Origin: Peteryoungia desertarenae
Lineage (GTDB): Bacteria > Pseudomonadota > Alphaproteobacteria > Rhizobiales > Rhizobiaceae
Length of the DNA: 64,000 nucleotides
Direction of reading: 5' to 3'
Assembly (NCBI RefSeq): GCF_005860795.2
Contig: NZ_CP058350.1
Location: 160,001-224,000 of the forward strand
Positions 34,606 through 43,415 of the stretch are shown here, in pieces; position 1 is the stretch's first letter, and each line of letters starts with the position of its first letter. A model generated the notes under the pieces. It did not search any database. It was given only the letters and a program-made list of their open reading frames with translations, and was not told the origin of the DNA. The position numbers and the translations under genes were made by a program.

Positions 34606-36147
34606 ATGACACTCGCCAATCTGAAACTCGCCCCCGAAGTTGCTACGCTCATGGCAAAATTCGGCGTTGATGCGGCAAGCCTCAACGGCGGCAGCCTTGC
34701 GGTTCGCAGCCCGATTACTGGCGAAACAATTGCGAAAGTCTCGGAAATTTCCAACACAGACGCCACCAAGGCTTTGGAAGCGGCCCATCAGGCCTTTCTC
34801 GAATGGCGCCTCGTCCCCGCGCCGAAGCGCGGCGAACTGATCCGCCTTCTGGGCGAAGAATTGCGTGCAGCCAAGGACGATCTCGGTCGCCTGGTCTCGC
34901 TGGAAGTCGGTAAGGTCACGTCGGAAGGCCTGGGCGAAGTCCAGGAAATGATCGACATCTGTGACTTTGCAGTCGGTCTGTCTCGCCAGCTTTATGGCCT
35001 GACCATCGCCACAGAACGCTCCGAACACCGGATGATGGAAACCTGGCATCCCTTGGGCGTCACCGGCATTATCTCCGCCTTCAACTTTCCGGTCGCTGTC
35101 TGGTCCTGGAATGCAGCGCTCGCCATCGTTTGCGGCAATCCGACGGTTTGGAAGCCATCGGAAAAGACGCCGCTGACTGCGATTGCCACGCAGGCCATTT
35201 TTGAAAAAGCCCTGAAGCGCTATGTGGCAGAAGGCGGATCGGCACCGTCGAATCTTTCGACCCTCCTGATCGGCGGTCGTGACATCGGCGAGATCCTGGT
35301 GGATCACCCGAAAGTGGCACTTGTTTCGGCGACCGGCTCGACCGCCATGGGACGCGCCGTTGGCCCGCGCGTTGCAGCCCGCTTCGGTCGCAGCATTCTG
35401 GAACTAGGTGGCAACAATGCTGCGATTGTTGGCCCGACCGCCGACCTCGATCTTACTCTGCGCGGCGTTGCCTTCTCTGCCATGGGTACAGCCGGTCAGC
35501 GCTGCACCAGCCTTCGCCGCCTCTTCGTTCACGAGAGCGTCTATGATGCGCTGGTGCCAAGCCTGATCAAGGCCTATGGCTCGGTGAAGATCGGCAATCC
35601 CCTCGAAGCCGGCACGCTGATTGGCCCGCTGGTCGACAAGGGTGCCTTTGATCGCATGCAGAGCGCACTGGAAGCCGCCAGAGCTGCCGGTGGCAAGGTA
35701 GCCGGCGGCGAGCGTGTTCACGACAGTGAACTGGCCGATGCATACTATGTTCGCCCGGCGCTTGTGGAAATGCCCGAACAAACCGGTCCGGTAATCGAGG
35801 AGACCTTTGCCCCGATCCTTTATGTGATGAAGTACAAGGACTTCGATGACGCGCTGGCCATGAACAATGCCGTTCCGCAGGGTCTCTCCTCTTCTGTCTT
35901 CACAAATGACATTCGTGAAGCGGAAGCTTTCGTCTCCGACCGTGGCTCCGACTGCGGCATCGCCAACGTCAACATCGGTCCGTCAGGCGCCGAAATCGGC
36001 GGTGCCTTTGGTGGCGAAAAGGAAACGGGCGGCGGGCGCGAGTCCGGCTCGGATGCCTGGAAGGCCTATATGCGGCGGGCGACCAACACGATCAATTTTG
36101 GTCGCACCCTGCCACTCGCCCAAGGTGTCAAGTTCGATATCGGTTGA
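34606..36147 (+). CDS. amaB: L-2-aminoadipate 6-semialdehyde (piperideine-6-carboxylate) dehydrogenase, ALDH7 family
   Basis: 513 residues from ATG 34606, with AAGGGACC upstream. It has the aldehyde dehydrogenase features: NAD site segment GVTGIISAFNFPVAVWSWN, catalytic Glu266 in LELGGNNA, and catalytic Cys300 in AGQRCTSLRRL. The ELGGNNA and QRCTSLRR variants together with GSDCGIANVNIGPSGAEIGGAFGGEKETGGGRESGSDAWK (quoted in part: ANVNIGPSGAEIGGAFGG) are characteristic of the ALDH7/antiquitin group. It oxidises 2-aminoadipate semialdehyde to 2-aminoadipate in lysine and pipecolate breakdown, and could also take the product of the upstream fusion enzyme. Confidence 0.87.
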   Translation: MTLANLKLAPEVATLMAKFGVDAASLNGGSLAVRSPITGETIAKVSEISNTDATKALEAAHQAFLEWRLVPAPKRGELIRLLGEELRAAKDDLGRLVSLEVGKVTSEGLGEVQEMIDICDFAVGLSRQLYGLTIATERSEHRMMETWHPLGVTGIISAFNFPVAVWSWNAALAIVCGNPTVWKPSEKTPLTAIATQAIFEKALKRYVAEGGSAPSNLSTLLIGGRDIGEILVDHPKVALVSATGSTAMGRAVGPRVAARFGRSILELGGNNAAIVGPTADLDLTLRGVAFSAMGTAGQRCTSLRRLFVHESVYDALVPSLIKAYGSVKIGNPLEAGTLIGPLVDKGAFDRMQSALEAARAAGGKVAGGERVHDSELADAYYVRPALVEMPEQTGPVIEETFAPILYVMKYKDFDDALAMNNAVPQGLSSSVFTNDIREAEAFVSDRGSDCGIANVNIGPSGAEIGGAFGGEKETGGGRESGSDAWKAYMRRATNTINFGRTLPLAQGVKFDIG

Positions 36148-36303
36148 GCCAGTCAGGGCTGGCGCAGCAAGGCGCTTCGCCGGCCCTTCGACCAAGGTGT
36201 CACCGCCTCCCACAACGCTTACTCTGGTCATCGGCCTGTAAATCAGGAAGACTAACCCTGTCGTTTTAACGACAACGGTAATCCCGACGCGACCGGAGGC
36301 AGA

Positions 36304-37836
36304 ATGCAGCTTGAGGATCAATCCGAGGTCATCCGCTTTCTGTCTGACCCATCGACCTATGGTGCAACCGATAAGGTCGAAGTGATCGAAACCCATATCT
36401 CCGTGGTATTCCTTGTGGGAGATCGGGCGTTCAAGCTGAAGCGTGCGGTGAAACTACCCTATGCGGATTTCTCCACCCCTGACTTGAGGCGCCATTACTG
36501 CCAGCGGGAGCTTGAGCTCAACGGTCGGGCAGCGCCTGAAATCTATCGCGCGATCCGTCGGATTACCCGGAGCCGAGATGGCAGCCTTGTGTTCGAAGGC
36601 TCCGGTGAACCAGTCGATTTCGTTGTCGAAATGCTGCGGTTCGATCAACGTGATCTCTTCGATCGCATGGCTGCGGACCATCGTCTGACCACTGCGATCA
36701 TGGAGGAGACGGCAGATCGCATCATCGCCTTCCACAAGACTGCACCCATCATGCACACCGAAGGGGGAGCAGCAAACATCGCGGGTGTCCTGGCAATCAA
36801 CGAGGCCGGCTTTCAGACCAGTCATGTCTTCGATGACGCCGTCATTGAGGCCTTGAATCGGCGCTTTCGCCAGATGCTGGATCAACACGCCACACTGCTC
36901 AATCAGCGCGAGACACACGGCTGCGTGCGTCTCTGCCACGGCGATCTGCATTTGCGTAACCTCTTTTTTGGCGCAGATGGCCCGCGCATGTTCGATTGCA
37001 TCGATTTCAACGACAAGATCGCAACCATCGACACTCTTTACGATCTCGCTTTCCTGCTGATGGATCTCTGGCACGGCGGCGAGAAGCACTTTGCCAATAT
37101 CGTGATGAACCGGTACCTCGACCGCACAGACGAGGAAATCGGCCTGGCGCTCCTCCCCTTCTTCATGGCAGTACGCGCGGCCATCCGCGCCCATGTCACA
37201 GGTACGCGCATAGAGGAAGATGGTGACCACGACGGCTCTTTGACCGCATCTGCAGTCAGCTATGTTGATCTGGCGTCCGATCTCTTGAAGAAACAGCAAC
37301 CCGTTCTGATCGCGCTTGGAGGTCTCAGCGGCTCCGGTAAATCGACGCTGGCGGAACATTTGGCCCCGAAGCTCGGCTTGCCGCCCGGCGCCCGCATCCA
37401 GGAAAGCGACAGGATCCGCAAAGCGATGTTTGGGACCCCACCCCGCGAGAAGCTACCTCTTCAGGCTTATCAGCCGGAAGTCTCCGCCAGGGTTTATGGC
37501 GATCTTGTCAGACGCAGCATCGAGGCGGCGTCAGGTGGTGCGGCTGTCATCGTCAATGCCGTCTTCGACAGGCCCGAAGACCGCCAAATGATCGAACAGG
37601 CCGCGCTGGATCATGGCATTGTCCTGCACGGCTTCTGGCTGGATGTCGACAGGCAAACACTCATCAAACGCGTCAAGGTGCGCCCGAAGGGCGTATCGGA
37701 TGCGGATCTGGACGTTCTTGAAAAGCAATTGTCCAAGGACATCGGCGAAATGGGCTGGACGCGCGTTGACGCGTCCCGCGCAATGGAGGATGTGGGCCGG
37801 GACATCCTCCGCTCCGTCACTGTCAGCGGATGTTGA
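36304..37836 (+). CDS. Bifunctional phosphotransferase (APH-like) / P-loop kinase-like protein
   Basis: 510 residues. The N-terminal ~330 residues are an aminoglycoside-phosphotransferase-like domain with the catalytic-loop CHGDLHLRNLFF and metal segment FDCIDFNDKIATIDTLYDLAF (core CIDFND). The C-terminal domain starts with the Walker A motif GGLSGSGKSTLA near residue 338 and resembles zeta-toxin/gluconate-kinase P-loop enzymes. This fusion is widespread in proteobacteria, and its substrate is not known to me. The gene runs convergently into tonB and overlaps it by 14 bases. Confidence 0.8.
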   Translation: MQLEDQSEVIRFLSDPSTYGATDKVEVIETHISVVFLVGDRAFKLKRAVKLPYADFSTPDLRRHYCQRELELNGRAAPEIYRAIRRITRSRDGSLVFEGSGEPVDFVVEMLRFDQRDLFDRMAADHRLTTAIMEETADRIIAFHKTAPIMHTEGGAANIAGVLAINEAGFQTSHVFDDAVIEALNRRFRQMLDQHATLLNQRETHGCVRLCHGDLHLRNLFFGADGPRMFDCIDFNDKIATIDTLYDLAFLLMDLWHGGEKHFANIVMNRYLDRTDEEIGLALLPFFMAVRAAIRAHVTGTRIEEDGDHDGSLTASAVSYVDLASDLLKKQQPVLIALGGLSGSGKSTLAEHLAPKLGLPPGARIQESDRIRKAMFGTPPREKLPLQAYQPEVSARVYGDLVRRSIEAASGGAAVIVNAVFDRPEDRQMIEQAALDHGIVLHGFWLDVDRQTLIKRVKVRPKGVSDADLDVLEKQLSKDIGEMGWTRVDASRAMEDVGRDILRSVTVSGC

Positions 37837-38797
37837 AACGCACCGGTGCAGTGATCGTCTTGTTGGCACCGGGAGGTGGCGCCGGCACCGGCGACGCCCG
37901 ACGCACCATGTCGAGCACCGCATTGTCGAGCGTCGGGTAACCAGAGGAACGCGAAAGGGAAACAGAAAGGACGTTGCCGGAATCGTCAATCCGGAAACGA
38001 ACATAGACCGTCCCCTCTTCACGATTGGCACGCGCAGCGGAGGGGTAGCGTTTGCGACGCTCCAGATGCGACATCAGACGGGACTGCCAGCGTGCCGGAC
38101 TGACATTGCTGCTCGCTCCAGCCGCGTTCGCTGAGGCAGCATTCCGGTTGGACTGTGTTACTTCCGCCTTGGCCTGACGGGCGGCCTGCGAGGCTGGCGC
38201 TTCGGCACGCTTGGGCCGTTGCTGGCGCTCAACCTTCTTCGGCTCAGGCTTCTTTTCAACGGTTGGCTTTGGAGGTGTCGGTCGCGCGGTCGGGATCGGC
38301 ACTTCGACGTTTTCGAGAGCGGCCATCACCATCTGCTCGATCGGATCCACAGGTTCTGGCTGTGGCTCCGGCTGAACAACAGGTTCTGGAAGAGGCTCCG
38401 GTGTAGGCTCAGGTTCGATGATCGGTTCGGGTGGCACTTCCGCCACCTCGGGCTCGACAATCGGCTCCGCCACCGGTTCAATTGGCTCCGGAAGAGGCAG
38501 TTCTTCCGGTTCCGGTGGCAAAGGTTGCGGCTCCACAGATGCCGTCTGCACCTCCTCGGCATCAACCGTATCCGGAGCAATATCTGTCTCTTCAGTGTTG
38601 ATTGCCTCGGGCACCGGCGCAAGCTCGATCATGATTGCCGGCGGTGAGCCACTGTCAGCCGCTTCCATCGCCGGCTCGCGCATCAGAAAGGCCACGGCCC
38701 CGGCATGGGCGGCAAAAACAAGAAAAGCGGCGCTCGTCCACAGTGCCCATTCGCCGACGACCCCAGCACGCGACCGGATAAGTCCGCCCTCTGTCAT
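37823..38797 (-). CDS. tonB: TonB energy-transducing protein
   Basis: 324 residues. One N-terminal membrane anchor at about 13-35 (ALWTSAAFLVFAAHAGAVAFL), then a long Pro/Glu-rich spacer (repeated P-E-P/P-L-P-E units, about 45-150) that spans the periplasm, a basic Lys-Pro-rich stretch, and the globular TonB C-terminal domain (RKRYPSAARANREEGTVYV, GYPTLDNAVLDMVRRAS). It transfers proton-motive energy to outer-membrane receptors for iron chelates and other ligands. It is last in the exbB-exbD-tonB operon and overlaps exbD by 4 bases. Confidence 0.93.
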   Translation of the reverse strand: MTEGGLIRSRAGVVGEWALWTSAAFLVFAAHAGAVAFLMREPAMEAADSGSPPAIMIELAPVPEAINTEETDIAPDTVDAEEVQTASVEPQPLPPEPEELPLPEPIEPVAEPIVEPEVAEVPPEPIIEPEPTPEPLPEPVVQPEPQPEPVDPIEQMVMAALENVEVPIPTARPTPPKPTVEKKPEPKKVERQQRPKRAEAPASQAARQAKAEVTQSNRNAASANAAGASSNVSPARWQSRLMSHLERRKRYPSAARANREEGTVYVRFRIDDSGNVLSVSLSRSSGYPTLDNAVLDMVRRASPVPAPPPGANKTITAPVRFNIR

Positions 38798-39288
38798 GGC
38801 TGCGGCTCCACAACCGCCTCCGCTGAGGTCTCCGTGCTGCCCTCGTCGGAGCCGGTAGCAACCGGGGTCGGCAAAGCCTCCAGACCAACCAGGGCGATCT
38901 TGAGATAGCCTGCATTGCGCAGAAGGTTCATGACCTCCATGAAGCTGCCGTAGTCGACCGCCTTGTCAGCCCGCAAGAAGATCCGGGCATCCTTGTTGCC
39001 GCCGGTCGCCCGCTCGACCTCGACGCCAAGCTGCTCGCGCGCCACTGGATCGTTGCCAATGGCGAGAGTCAGATCCGGTTTCAAGGTCACATAGACCGGC
39101 TCGTCCGGACGCTGCGCAGGCTCTGCCGATGAGGCCGGGAGGTCCACATTCACATCGACCGTCGACAACGGCGCTGCCACCATGAAGATGATGAGCAGAA
39201 CAAGCATGACATCGATGAACGGCGTCACGTTGATCTCGTGGTTTTCTGGCAGATCGTCGCCCGAGTTTTCCCGAATGCCACCAGCCAT
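38794..39288 (-). CDS. exbD: ExbD, proton-channel subunit of the Ton system
   Basis: 164 residues. The single membrane helix contains the proton-carrying Asp in the motif EINVTPFIDVMLVLLIIFMV (core FIDVMLVLL). A periplasmic domain follows. Gene order exbB-exbD-tonB, with short or overlapping junctions, makes one operon. The C-terminal 15 residues are acidic and unusual in composition but not out of the family range. Confidence 0.93.
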   Translation of the reverse strand: MAGGIRENSGDDLPENHEINVTPFIDVMLVLLIIFMVAAPLSTVDVNVDLPASSAEPAQRPDEPVYVTLKPDLTLAIGNDPVAREQLGVEVERATGGNKDARIFLRADKAVDYGSFMEVMNLLRNAGYLKIALVGLEALPTPVATGSDEGSTETSAEAVVEPQP

Positions 39289-39293
39289 CGTCT

Positions 39294-40484
39294 TTACTCC
39301 GCAGCAACAGGAGCAGTGTCACGCTGATGACGTTGCCCATTCTTGCGGAAATCGAGATCGCGACTGACAAGCCGTTCGATGCCGGCGCCCGCATCGGCAA
39401 TCAACTGGCGATAGCCGGTCACGGAACGCGCAAACTGATTGTAGAAGATGACGGCTGGAATAGCGGCCACAAGGCCAATCGCGGTGGCAAGCAAAGCTTC
39501 CGCGATACCTGGCGCAACAACGGCAAGGTTGGTTGTCTGTGTTTCGGCGATGCCGATGAAGGAATTCATGATGCCCCAAACCGTACCGAACAGGCCGACA
39601 AAAGGCGCAGTCGAGCCAATGCTGGCCAAGACGCCCGTGCCCTTCGACATGTTGCGACCGGCAGCGGCCTCGATGCGACCGAGGGCTGAGGCAACACGTT
39701 CCTTGACACCGCTGCCGCCAGCCTGATCGATGGCGGCATCCGACATCGTCACTTCACGCTTCGCGGCGCGAACCATGGTGGCGACGACACCACCACGTTG
39801 GCCGAGCTGATCCATGACCTCATCCAGCGTCCGGGCCTTCACGACAGCACGCAGACCACGCTTTGCCCTGCCCCGCGCGCCAAAAAGATGCAGGGACTTG
39901 GCAAGCCAAACGGTCCAGGTCAGCACCGAGGCGACGGCAAGCGAGATCATGACCGCCTTCACCACCCAGTCAGCAGCCATATACATGCCATAGGGGGAAA
40001 GATCGTGTATGCCATGGGCCGCAGATGCAGCCGATGCGGTGTCTTCAGGAGCGGCGCCGGCCTCAACGTTCGCGGCGCGAACAGCCGTCTCATCGGCGGA
40101 TACAGGCGCTACCCCAGTTGAAACCGGACCAGCAGTTGCCGTGCCCGAAGCAGCAGGGTCCTCAACTCCGGCACTCGGTTGAGCCACGGGATCAGCACTC
40201 TGTTGACCGATCAGTCTCTGTGTAGCCGCTGGTGCAGCAACGACAGGAGATGCAGAAGCCGCAGCAGGCGATACGGATGCGGGTGCGCCTACCACCGGCG
40301 CGGCGTCTACGCTGTTCGCTCCCTGAGGTCTTGCAAGATCCGGCGAGACTAGAGTGGTAGAGGCATCGGGAGCAGACGTTGCCGGACCCGTATTCTCCTG
40401 CGCCTGACTTGCGCCAGCAAAAATCAGGATCAGGGAGAGGAATCCAAACAAGCGAATGGAACGTCCCATGGATGTGAGCAACAC
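39294..40484 (-). CDS. exbB: ExbB, motor subunit of the Ton system, with a long periplasmic N-terminal extension
   Basis: 396 residues when the GTG at 40484 is used; AAGGAG is 6 bases upstream. The alternative ATG 40469 would give 391, and the far-upstream ATG near 40565 is unlikely. A signal peptide (RLFGFLSLILIFAGASQA) is followed by about 130 residues of Ala/Pro/Val-rich low-complexity sequence. The ExbB core with three membrane helices starts near residue 175 (MAADWVVKAVMISLAV; GSTAPFVGLFGTVWGIMNSF; LLATAIGLVAAIPAVIFYN). The pentamer surrounds the ExbD helix and forms the motor. Low-complexity extensions of this kind are known in alphaproteobacterial ExbB. Confidence 0.9.
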   Translation of the reverse strand: MLLTSMGRSIRLFGFLSLILIFAGASQAQENTGPATSAPDASTTLVSPDLARPQGANSVDAAPVVGAPASVSPAAASASPVVAAPAATQRLIGQQSADPVAQPSAGVEDPAASGTATAGPVSTGVAPVSADETAVRAANVEAGAAPEDTASAASAAHGIHDLSPYGMYMAADWVVKAVMISLAVASVLTWTVWLAKSLHLFGARGRAKRGLRAVVKARTLDEVMDQLGQRGGVVATMVRAAKREVTMSDAAIDQAGGSGVKERVASALGRIEAAAGRNMSKGTGVLASIGSTAPFVGLFGTVWGIMNSFIGIAETQTTNLAVVAPGIAEALLATAIGLVAAIPAVIFYNQFARSVTGYRQLIADAGAGIERLVSRDLDFRKNGQRHQRDTAPVAAE

Positions 40485-40559
40485 TGACGGCTCCTTGGGT
40501 GAGGACTGTCGGAATAGACCCCGGCGAAGGAGGTCTTGGTTGTAGTCCCACCCCATAAT

Positions 40560-40629
40560 AAACATGAGTATTCAAGACAAGTAATTATCGTCACCAAAGC
40601 GCGAAAATAAGAAAAATTAACTCATGTTT
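40560..40629. promoter_or_regulatory. 10-base inverted repeat between exbB and the sugar kinase gene
   Basis: AAACATGAGT at 40560-40569 is repeated in inverted form (ACTCATGTTT) at 40620-40629, 50 bases apart, in the AT-rich leader of exbBD-tonB. The centre is not complementary. It may be a pair of regulator sites for iron control or chance; no clear RirA or Irr consensus was found. Confidence 0.3.
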
Positions 40630-40648
40630 GATGGAGCCTGCAGCGATG

Positions 40649-41572
40649 TCAGGCCTCAGCCGCGCGGTACAGGTCAAGCACATCCTGTCGGCGGCAAAGC
40701 TCCGTCCCCGCAGTCATGACTGCAGCCGCGCCTGCTGCCATTCCAAAGCGGAAAGCCTCCTCAATTCCTTGGCCGGCGGCCAGCGACCAAGTCATACCGG
40801 CAACAAAGCTGTCTCCGGCGCCAACGGCAGACTGCACCGCAACGGGGATGGCCGGAGCGCGAATGATCCGATCCTCGGACACCAGGATTGCGCCGTCTCC
40901 TCCAAGGGACACCGCGATGTGTCTCGCACTGCCGCGGCGGACAATCTCCTGGGCCGCAGGGCCAACACTGTCATGGTCAAGCTTGAACCCAAGGCATGCC
41001 TCAATCTCGCCAAGGCTCGGTTTGACCAGGAAGACCTGCCCGCGATCAAGCGTCATCGTGAGCGCAGCGCCCGAGGTATCAAGGATCAGCTTCGATCCCG
41101 TCTCTCGGGCAATCTCGGCAATCTTTACATAGGTGTCATTGGCAACACCGCGCGGCAGGCTCCCGCTGGCAACGATGTATTGCGCCTGCGCGTCCCTGAT
41201 AATCTCGAAAACAGGAGCAAGTTCCTCGTCAGTGACCAGCGGCCCCTCAGGAACAAAACGGTACTCCAGATTTGTCGAGGTTTCATGCACCGCATAGGCA
41301 ATCCGGACGGGATCATGGATCGGCACCGGTCTGGCATCAATTGCCAGCGGCTTCAGCATGGCCTCCAGCAATTGACCGGTCGCTCCACCGGACAGGAACA
41401 CCAGTTCGCTGCGCCCACCGAGCTCCGAAATGACGCGTGAGACATTGACGCCGCCGCCACCGGGGAACTGCTGCTGATTGTGTGTCCGTGTCTTGTGGGT
41501 ATGACGGACCGTCTCTGCATCGCTGGAAATGTCGATGGCAGGATTGAGTGCGATGGTAAGGATCTTTGACAT
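40649..41572 (-). CDS. pfkB: PfkB/ribokinase family sugar kinase (6-phosphofructokinase isozyme 2-like)
   Basis: 307 residues. First PfkB motif PGGGGVNVSRVISELGG near residue 37 and the catalytic motif AVGAGDSFVAGMTWSLA with the base Asp near 260. GGGG-N-A/S-R and the GGATG segment match the phosphofructokinase/tagatose kinase branch, like E. coli PfkB, rather than ribokinase. It phosphorylates a sugar phosphate with ATP. It is monocistronic on the minus strand, downstream of and unrelated to exbB, with its own upstream region of 219 bases. Confidence 0.85.
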   Translation of the reverse strand: MSKILTIALNPAIDISSDAETVRHTHKTRTHNQQQFPGGGGVNVSRVISELGGRSELVFLSGGATGQLLEAMLKPLAIDARPVPIHDPVRIAYAVHETSTNLEYRFVPEGPLVTDEELAPVFEIIRDAQAQYIVASGSLPRGVANDTYVKIAEIARETGSKLILDTSGAALTMTLDRGQVFLVKPSLGEIEACLGFKLDHDSVGPAAQEIVRRGSARHIAVSLGGDGAILVSEDRIIRAPAIPVAVQSAVGAGDSFVAGMTWSLAAGQGIEEAFRFGMAAGAAAVMTAGTELCRRQDVLDLYRAAEA

Positions 41573-41791
41573 GCTGGGACACTAGGAATGGGAGGTGACG
41601 GAATGACGACAAGGCGGAATGGAAGATATAGAATGCGCAACTTCGTCAGGGCAACTGCGCAGAGTTTCGAACCGCCACATGGATATGCTGTTCCTTTGGA
41701 GCGGGAATGCTAAACACTGTGGACTTCAGATGACCATTGGTTTTGACAGGATGACGACTATCTAAGGCGTGTCGTTCACAAGGAAGCATGT

Positions 41792-42412
41792 ATGTATACC
41801 GGAATTGTTCAGGCCATCGCACCCGTTCTGAAGACCATCCGCCATGATGGCTACACCGAATTTCACATCGACTTTCCCGAACGCCTGCTCACCGACCTGC
41901 AAATTGGCGGCAGCGTGGCTGTTGAGGGCGTTTGCCTGTCGGCCACCTCGATCGCAGGAACGACCGTGACCTTTGATGCCATGGATGCGACGCTGGAGCG
42001 AACCAATCTCGGCTCCGTGAAGGAAGGCGATGTCGTCAATATCGAGCGATCCGCAAAGCCGAACGATGAGAATGGCGGCCATGCAATCGCCGGTCACATT
42101 GCGACGACGGCGGAACTGGTTGATGCAAAATTTGAGATGCCGGGCGCTCACATTACCTTCCGCCTTCCGGAAGAATGGGCGAAATATGTATTCAAGCGCG
42201 GCTATCTTGCAGTCAACGGCGCAAGTCTGACTGTGGCCGAGGCAGAGAATGACACATTTGTCATCAATCTGATCCCCGAGACACTGCGCCAGACGACTTT
42301 TCCGCGTTACAAGCCGGGCGACCGGCTGAACATCGAGGTCGACCACCAGACCATGGTAATGGTCGATGTCGTCGAGCGTACCCTCGAACGGCTGATGAGC
42401 CGCAATCAGTGA
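41792..42412 (+). CDS. ribE: Riboflavin synthase alpha chain, enterobacterial-like second type
   Basis: 206 residues, beginning MYTGIVQ (the family normally has MFTGIVQ). Two tandem lumazine-binding domains: the first with VEGVCLSATSI and GSVKEGDVVNIERSAKPNDENGGH, here cited as NIERSAKPNDENGGH; the second with GYLAVNGASLTVAE and LIPETLRQTTF. Riboflavin synthase makes riboflavin by dismutation of two lumazines. The block TNLGSVKEGDVVNIER followed by DENGGH is closer to the E. coli protein than to the form usual in rhizobial rib operons. No other rib gene is next to it and no FMN riboswitch was seen in the 218-base leader. It may be an extra copy. Confidence 0.85.
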   Translation: MYTGIVQAIAPVLKTIRHDGYTEFHIDFPERLLTDLQIGGSVAVEGVCLSATSIAGTTVTFDAMDATLERTNLGSVKEGDVVNIERSAKPNDENGGHAIAGHIATTAELVDAKFEMPGAHITFRLPEEWAKYVFKRGYLAVNGASLTVAEAENDTFVINLIPETLRQTTFPRYKPGDRLNIEVDHQTMVMVDVVERTLERLMSRNQ

Positions 42413-42801
42413 CGTGAACGCAGCTTTGTCCAGGGCCGATCACACATGAGAGACGCCAGCACCTTCACGTAATCGGCCGGTTTTGGCGCGCAGAGTTCCT
42501 GCGGAATCCCATTGGCTTCGATCTCTTTCAGTGGCGACCCGGATACGATCCGGAAGGGAATTCCAAGACGACGCAACTGCCGAACGACCGGGGTCACATC
42601 GCCATCGCGTACGTTGAAATCGAGGATGGCAGCCGAGATATGCTCGTTCTCGAGAATGTCGAGCGCATCCCTGACCGTTTCGGCCGTGATGACGTTCACA
42701 CCGGCCCCGGCAACGGCGTCGGCGGCGTCCATGGAAATGAAGACATCGTCCTCAACGATGAGGATCGTATCGATGGCCAGTGGGTGCTTTGCTGCTCGCA
42801 T
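42406..42801 (-). CDS. Single-domain response regulator (receiver only)
   Basis: 131 residues. CheY-like receiver: the acidic pair in IVEDDVFI, phospho-acceptor Asp in AILDFNVRDGD, conserved Ser/Thr in IVSGSP and Lys in CAPKPADY. No output domain, so it acts by protein contact or as a phosphate relay. No histidine kinase is encoded nearby. It is convergent with the riboflavin synthase gene and overlaps its 3' end by 7 bases; its upstream region is shared with the stress gene at 43011. Confidence 0.85.
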   Translation of the reverse strand: MRAAKHPLAIDTILIVEDDVFISMDAADAVAGAGVNVITAETVRDALDILENEHISAAILDFNVRDGDVTPVVRQLRRLGIPFRIVSGSPLKEIEANGIPQELCAPKPADYVKVLASLMCDRPWTKLRSRH

Positions 42802-42949
42802 GGCTGATCTCCTTTGACCCCAGAACGTATGCGCAGCACATTTGTTCAGATTTCAGTAAAATACTAAATATGATGGTAAACAGGGGCTTAACACAGATTT
42901 TGTCCGATCTGCCCCAGTTGTATCGGTGAGACTTCCGAAGCCACTTGCT

Positions 42950-42975
42950 GGAACTGAGAACCGGCACCGAGCGTT
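42950..42975 (+). promoter_or_regulatory. EcfG-type general stress promoter (GGAAC-N17-CGTT)
   Basis: GGAAC at 42950-42954, 17 bases, CGTT at 42972-42975, 36 bases before the ATG of the small stress gene at 43011. This is the known consensus of the alphaproteobacterial general stress sigma factor. Confidence 0.65.
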
Positions 42976-43010
42976 TCTCAACTGAAACAGCAAAGTCAGG
43001 AGCAAGAAAA

Positions 43011-43397
43011 ATGCAGCTCATCGGGACGAAGGTTTTAAACGGTAACCATGAAAAAGAGGGTCGAGGCAAAGGCGTGACCGTCGTCTTCAGCGGCGACGGA
43101 GGTGAGACAGTAACGGTGGAAATGGCCGAGACGGAAGACAGCTCCCTGACACAGGAGAATGCCGTCCAGAAGGCCAGGGTTGTTTTGCTTCAGCTGGCTG
43201 CATTTGATCTGTCCGAGGCTTCCGGAAATGAGCGGAATGCAGGCGATGATGTCTCGCCCGCCGTCCAGAGCGTCAGACAGGAACGTGCCGATAAGAACCA
43301 AAGGGGCGGCAGCGCTCTCGAAGAAGGCATTGAAGACAGCTTTCCAGCGAGCGATCCCGTGTCGGCCGCCTACACTTCGACCCCAGGCTCGACCTGA
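43011..43397 (+). CDS. Small acidic stress-associated protein with the EEGIEDSFPASDP C-terminal motif
   Basis: 128 residues from ATG 43011, with AGGAGC upstream; an in-frame start at 42945 is improbable as it overlaps the promoter. The N-terminal half (MQLIGTKVLNG... GVTVVFSGDGGETVTVEM) looks like a small beta domain; the middle is Gln/Asn-rich and hydrophilic; the C-terminus GGSALEEGIEDSFPASDPVSA is a motif found in many short proteins of rhizobial stress responses. Molecular function unknown. The EcfG-type promoter supports induction in general stress. A terminator for the convergent gene follows. Confidence 0.78.
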   Translation: MQLIGTKVLNGNHEKEGRGKGVTVVFSGDGGETVTVEMAETEDSSLTQENAVQKARVVLLQLAAFDLSEASGNERNAGDDVSPAVQSVRQERADKNQRGGSALEEGIEDSFPASDPVSAAYTSTPGST

Positions 43398-43415
43398 GCG
43401 AGGTTCAGTCTGATG

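Noticed and set aside
38200..38560. Repetitive DNA region as a repeat element
   Set aside because: It is the Pro/Glu-rich spacer coding part of tonB, with variable codons, not a DNA repeat array or CRISPR.
40485..40648. RirA or Irr iron box upstream of exbB
   Set aside because: Looked for the TGA-N9-TCA and TTCTAA-like patterns; no convincing match, only an unrelated inverted repeat.
41573..41791. FMN riboswitch before the riboflavin synthase gene
   Set aside because: No conserved riboswitch sequence blocks or matching stems were visible in the leader.
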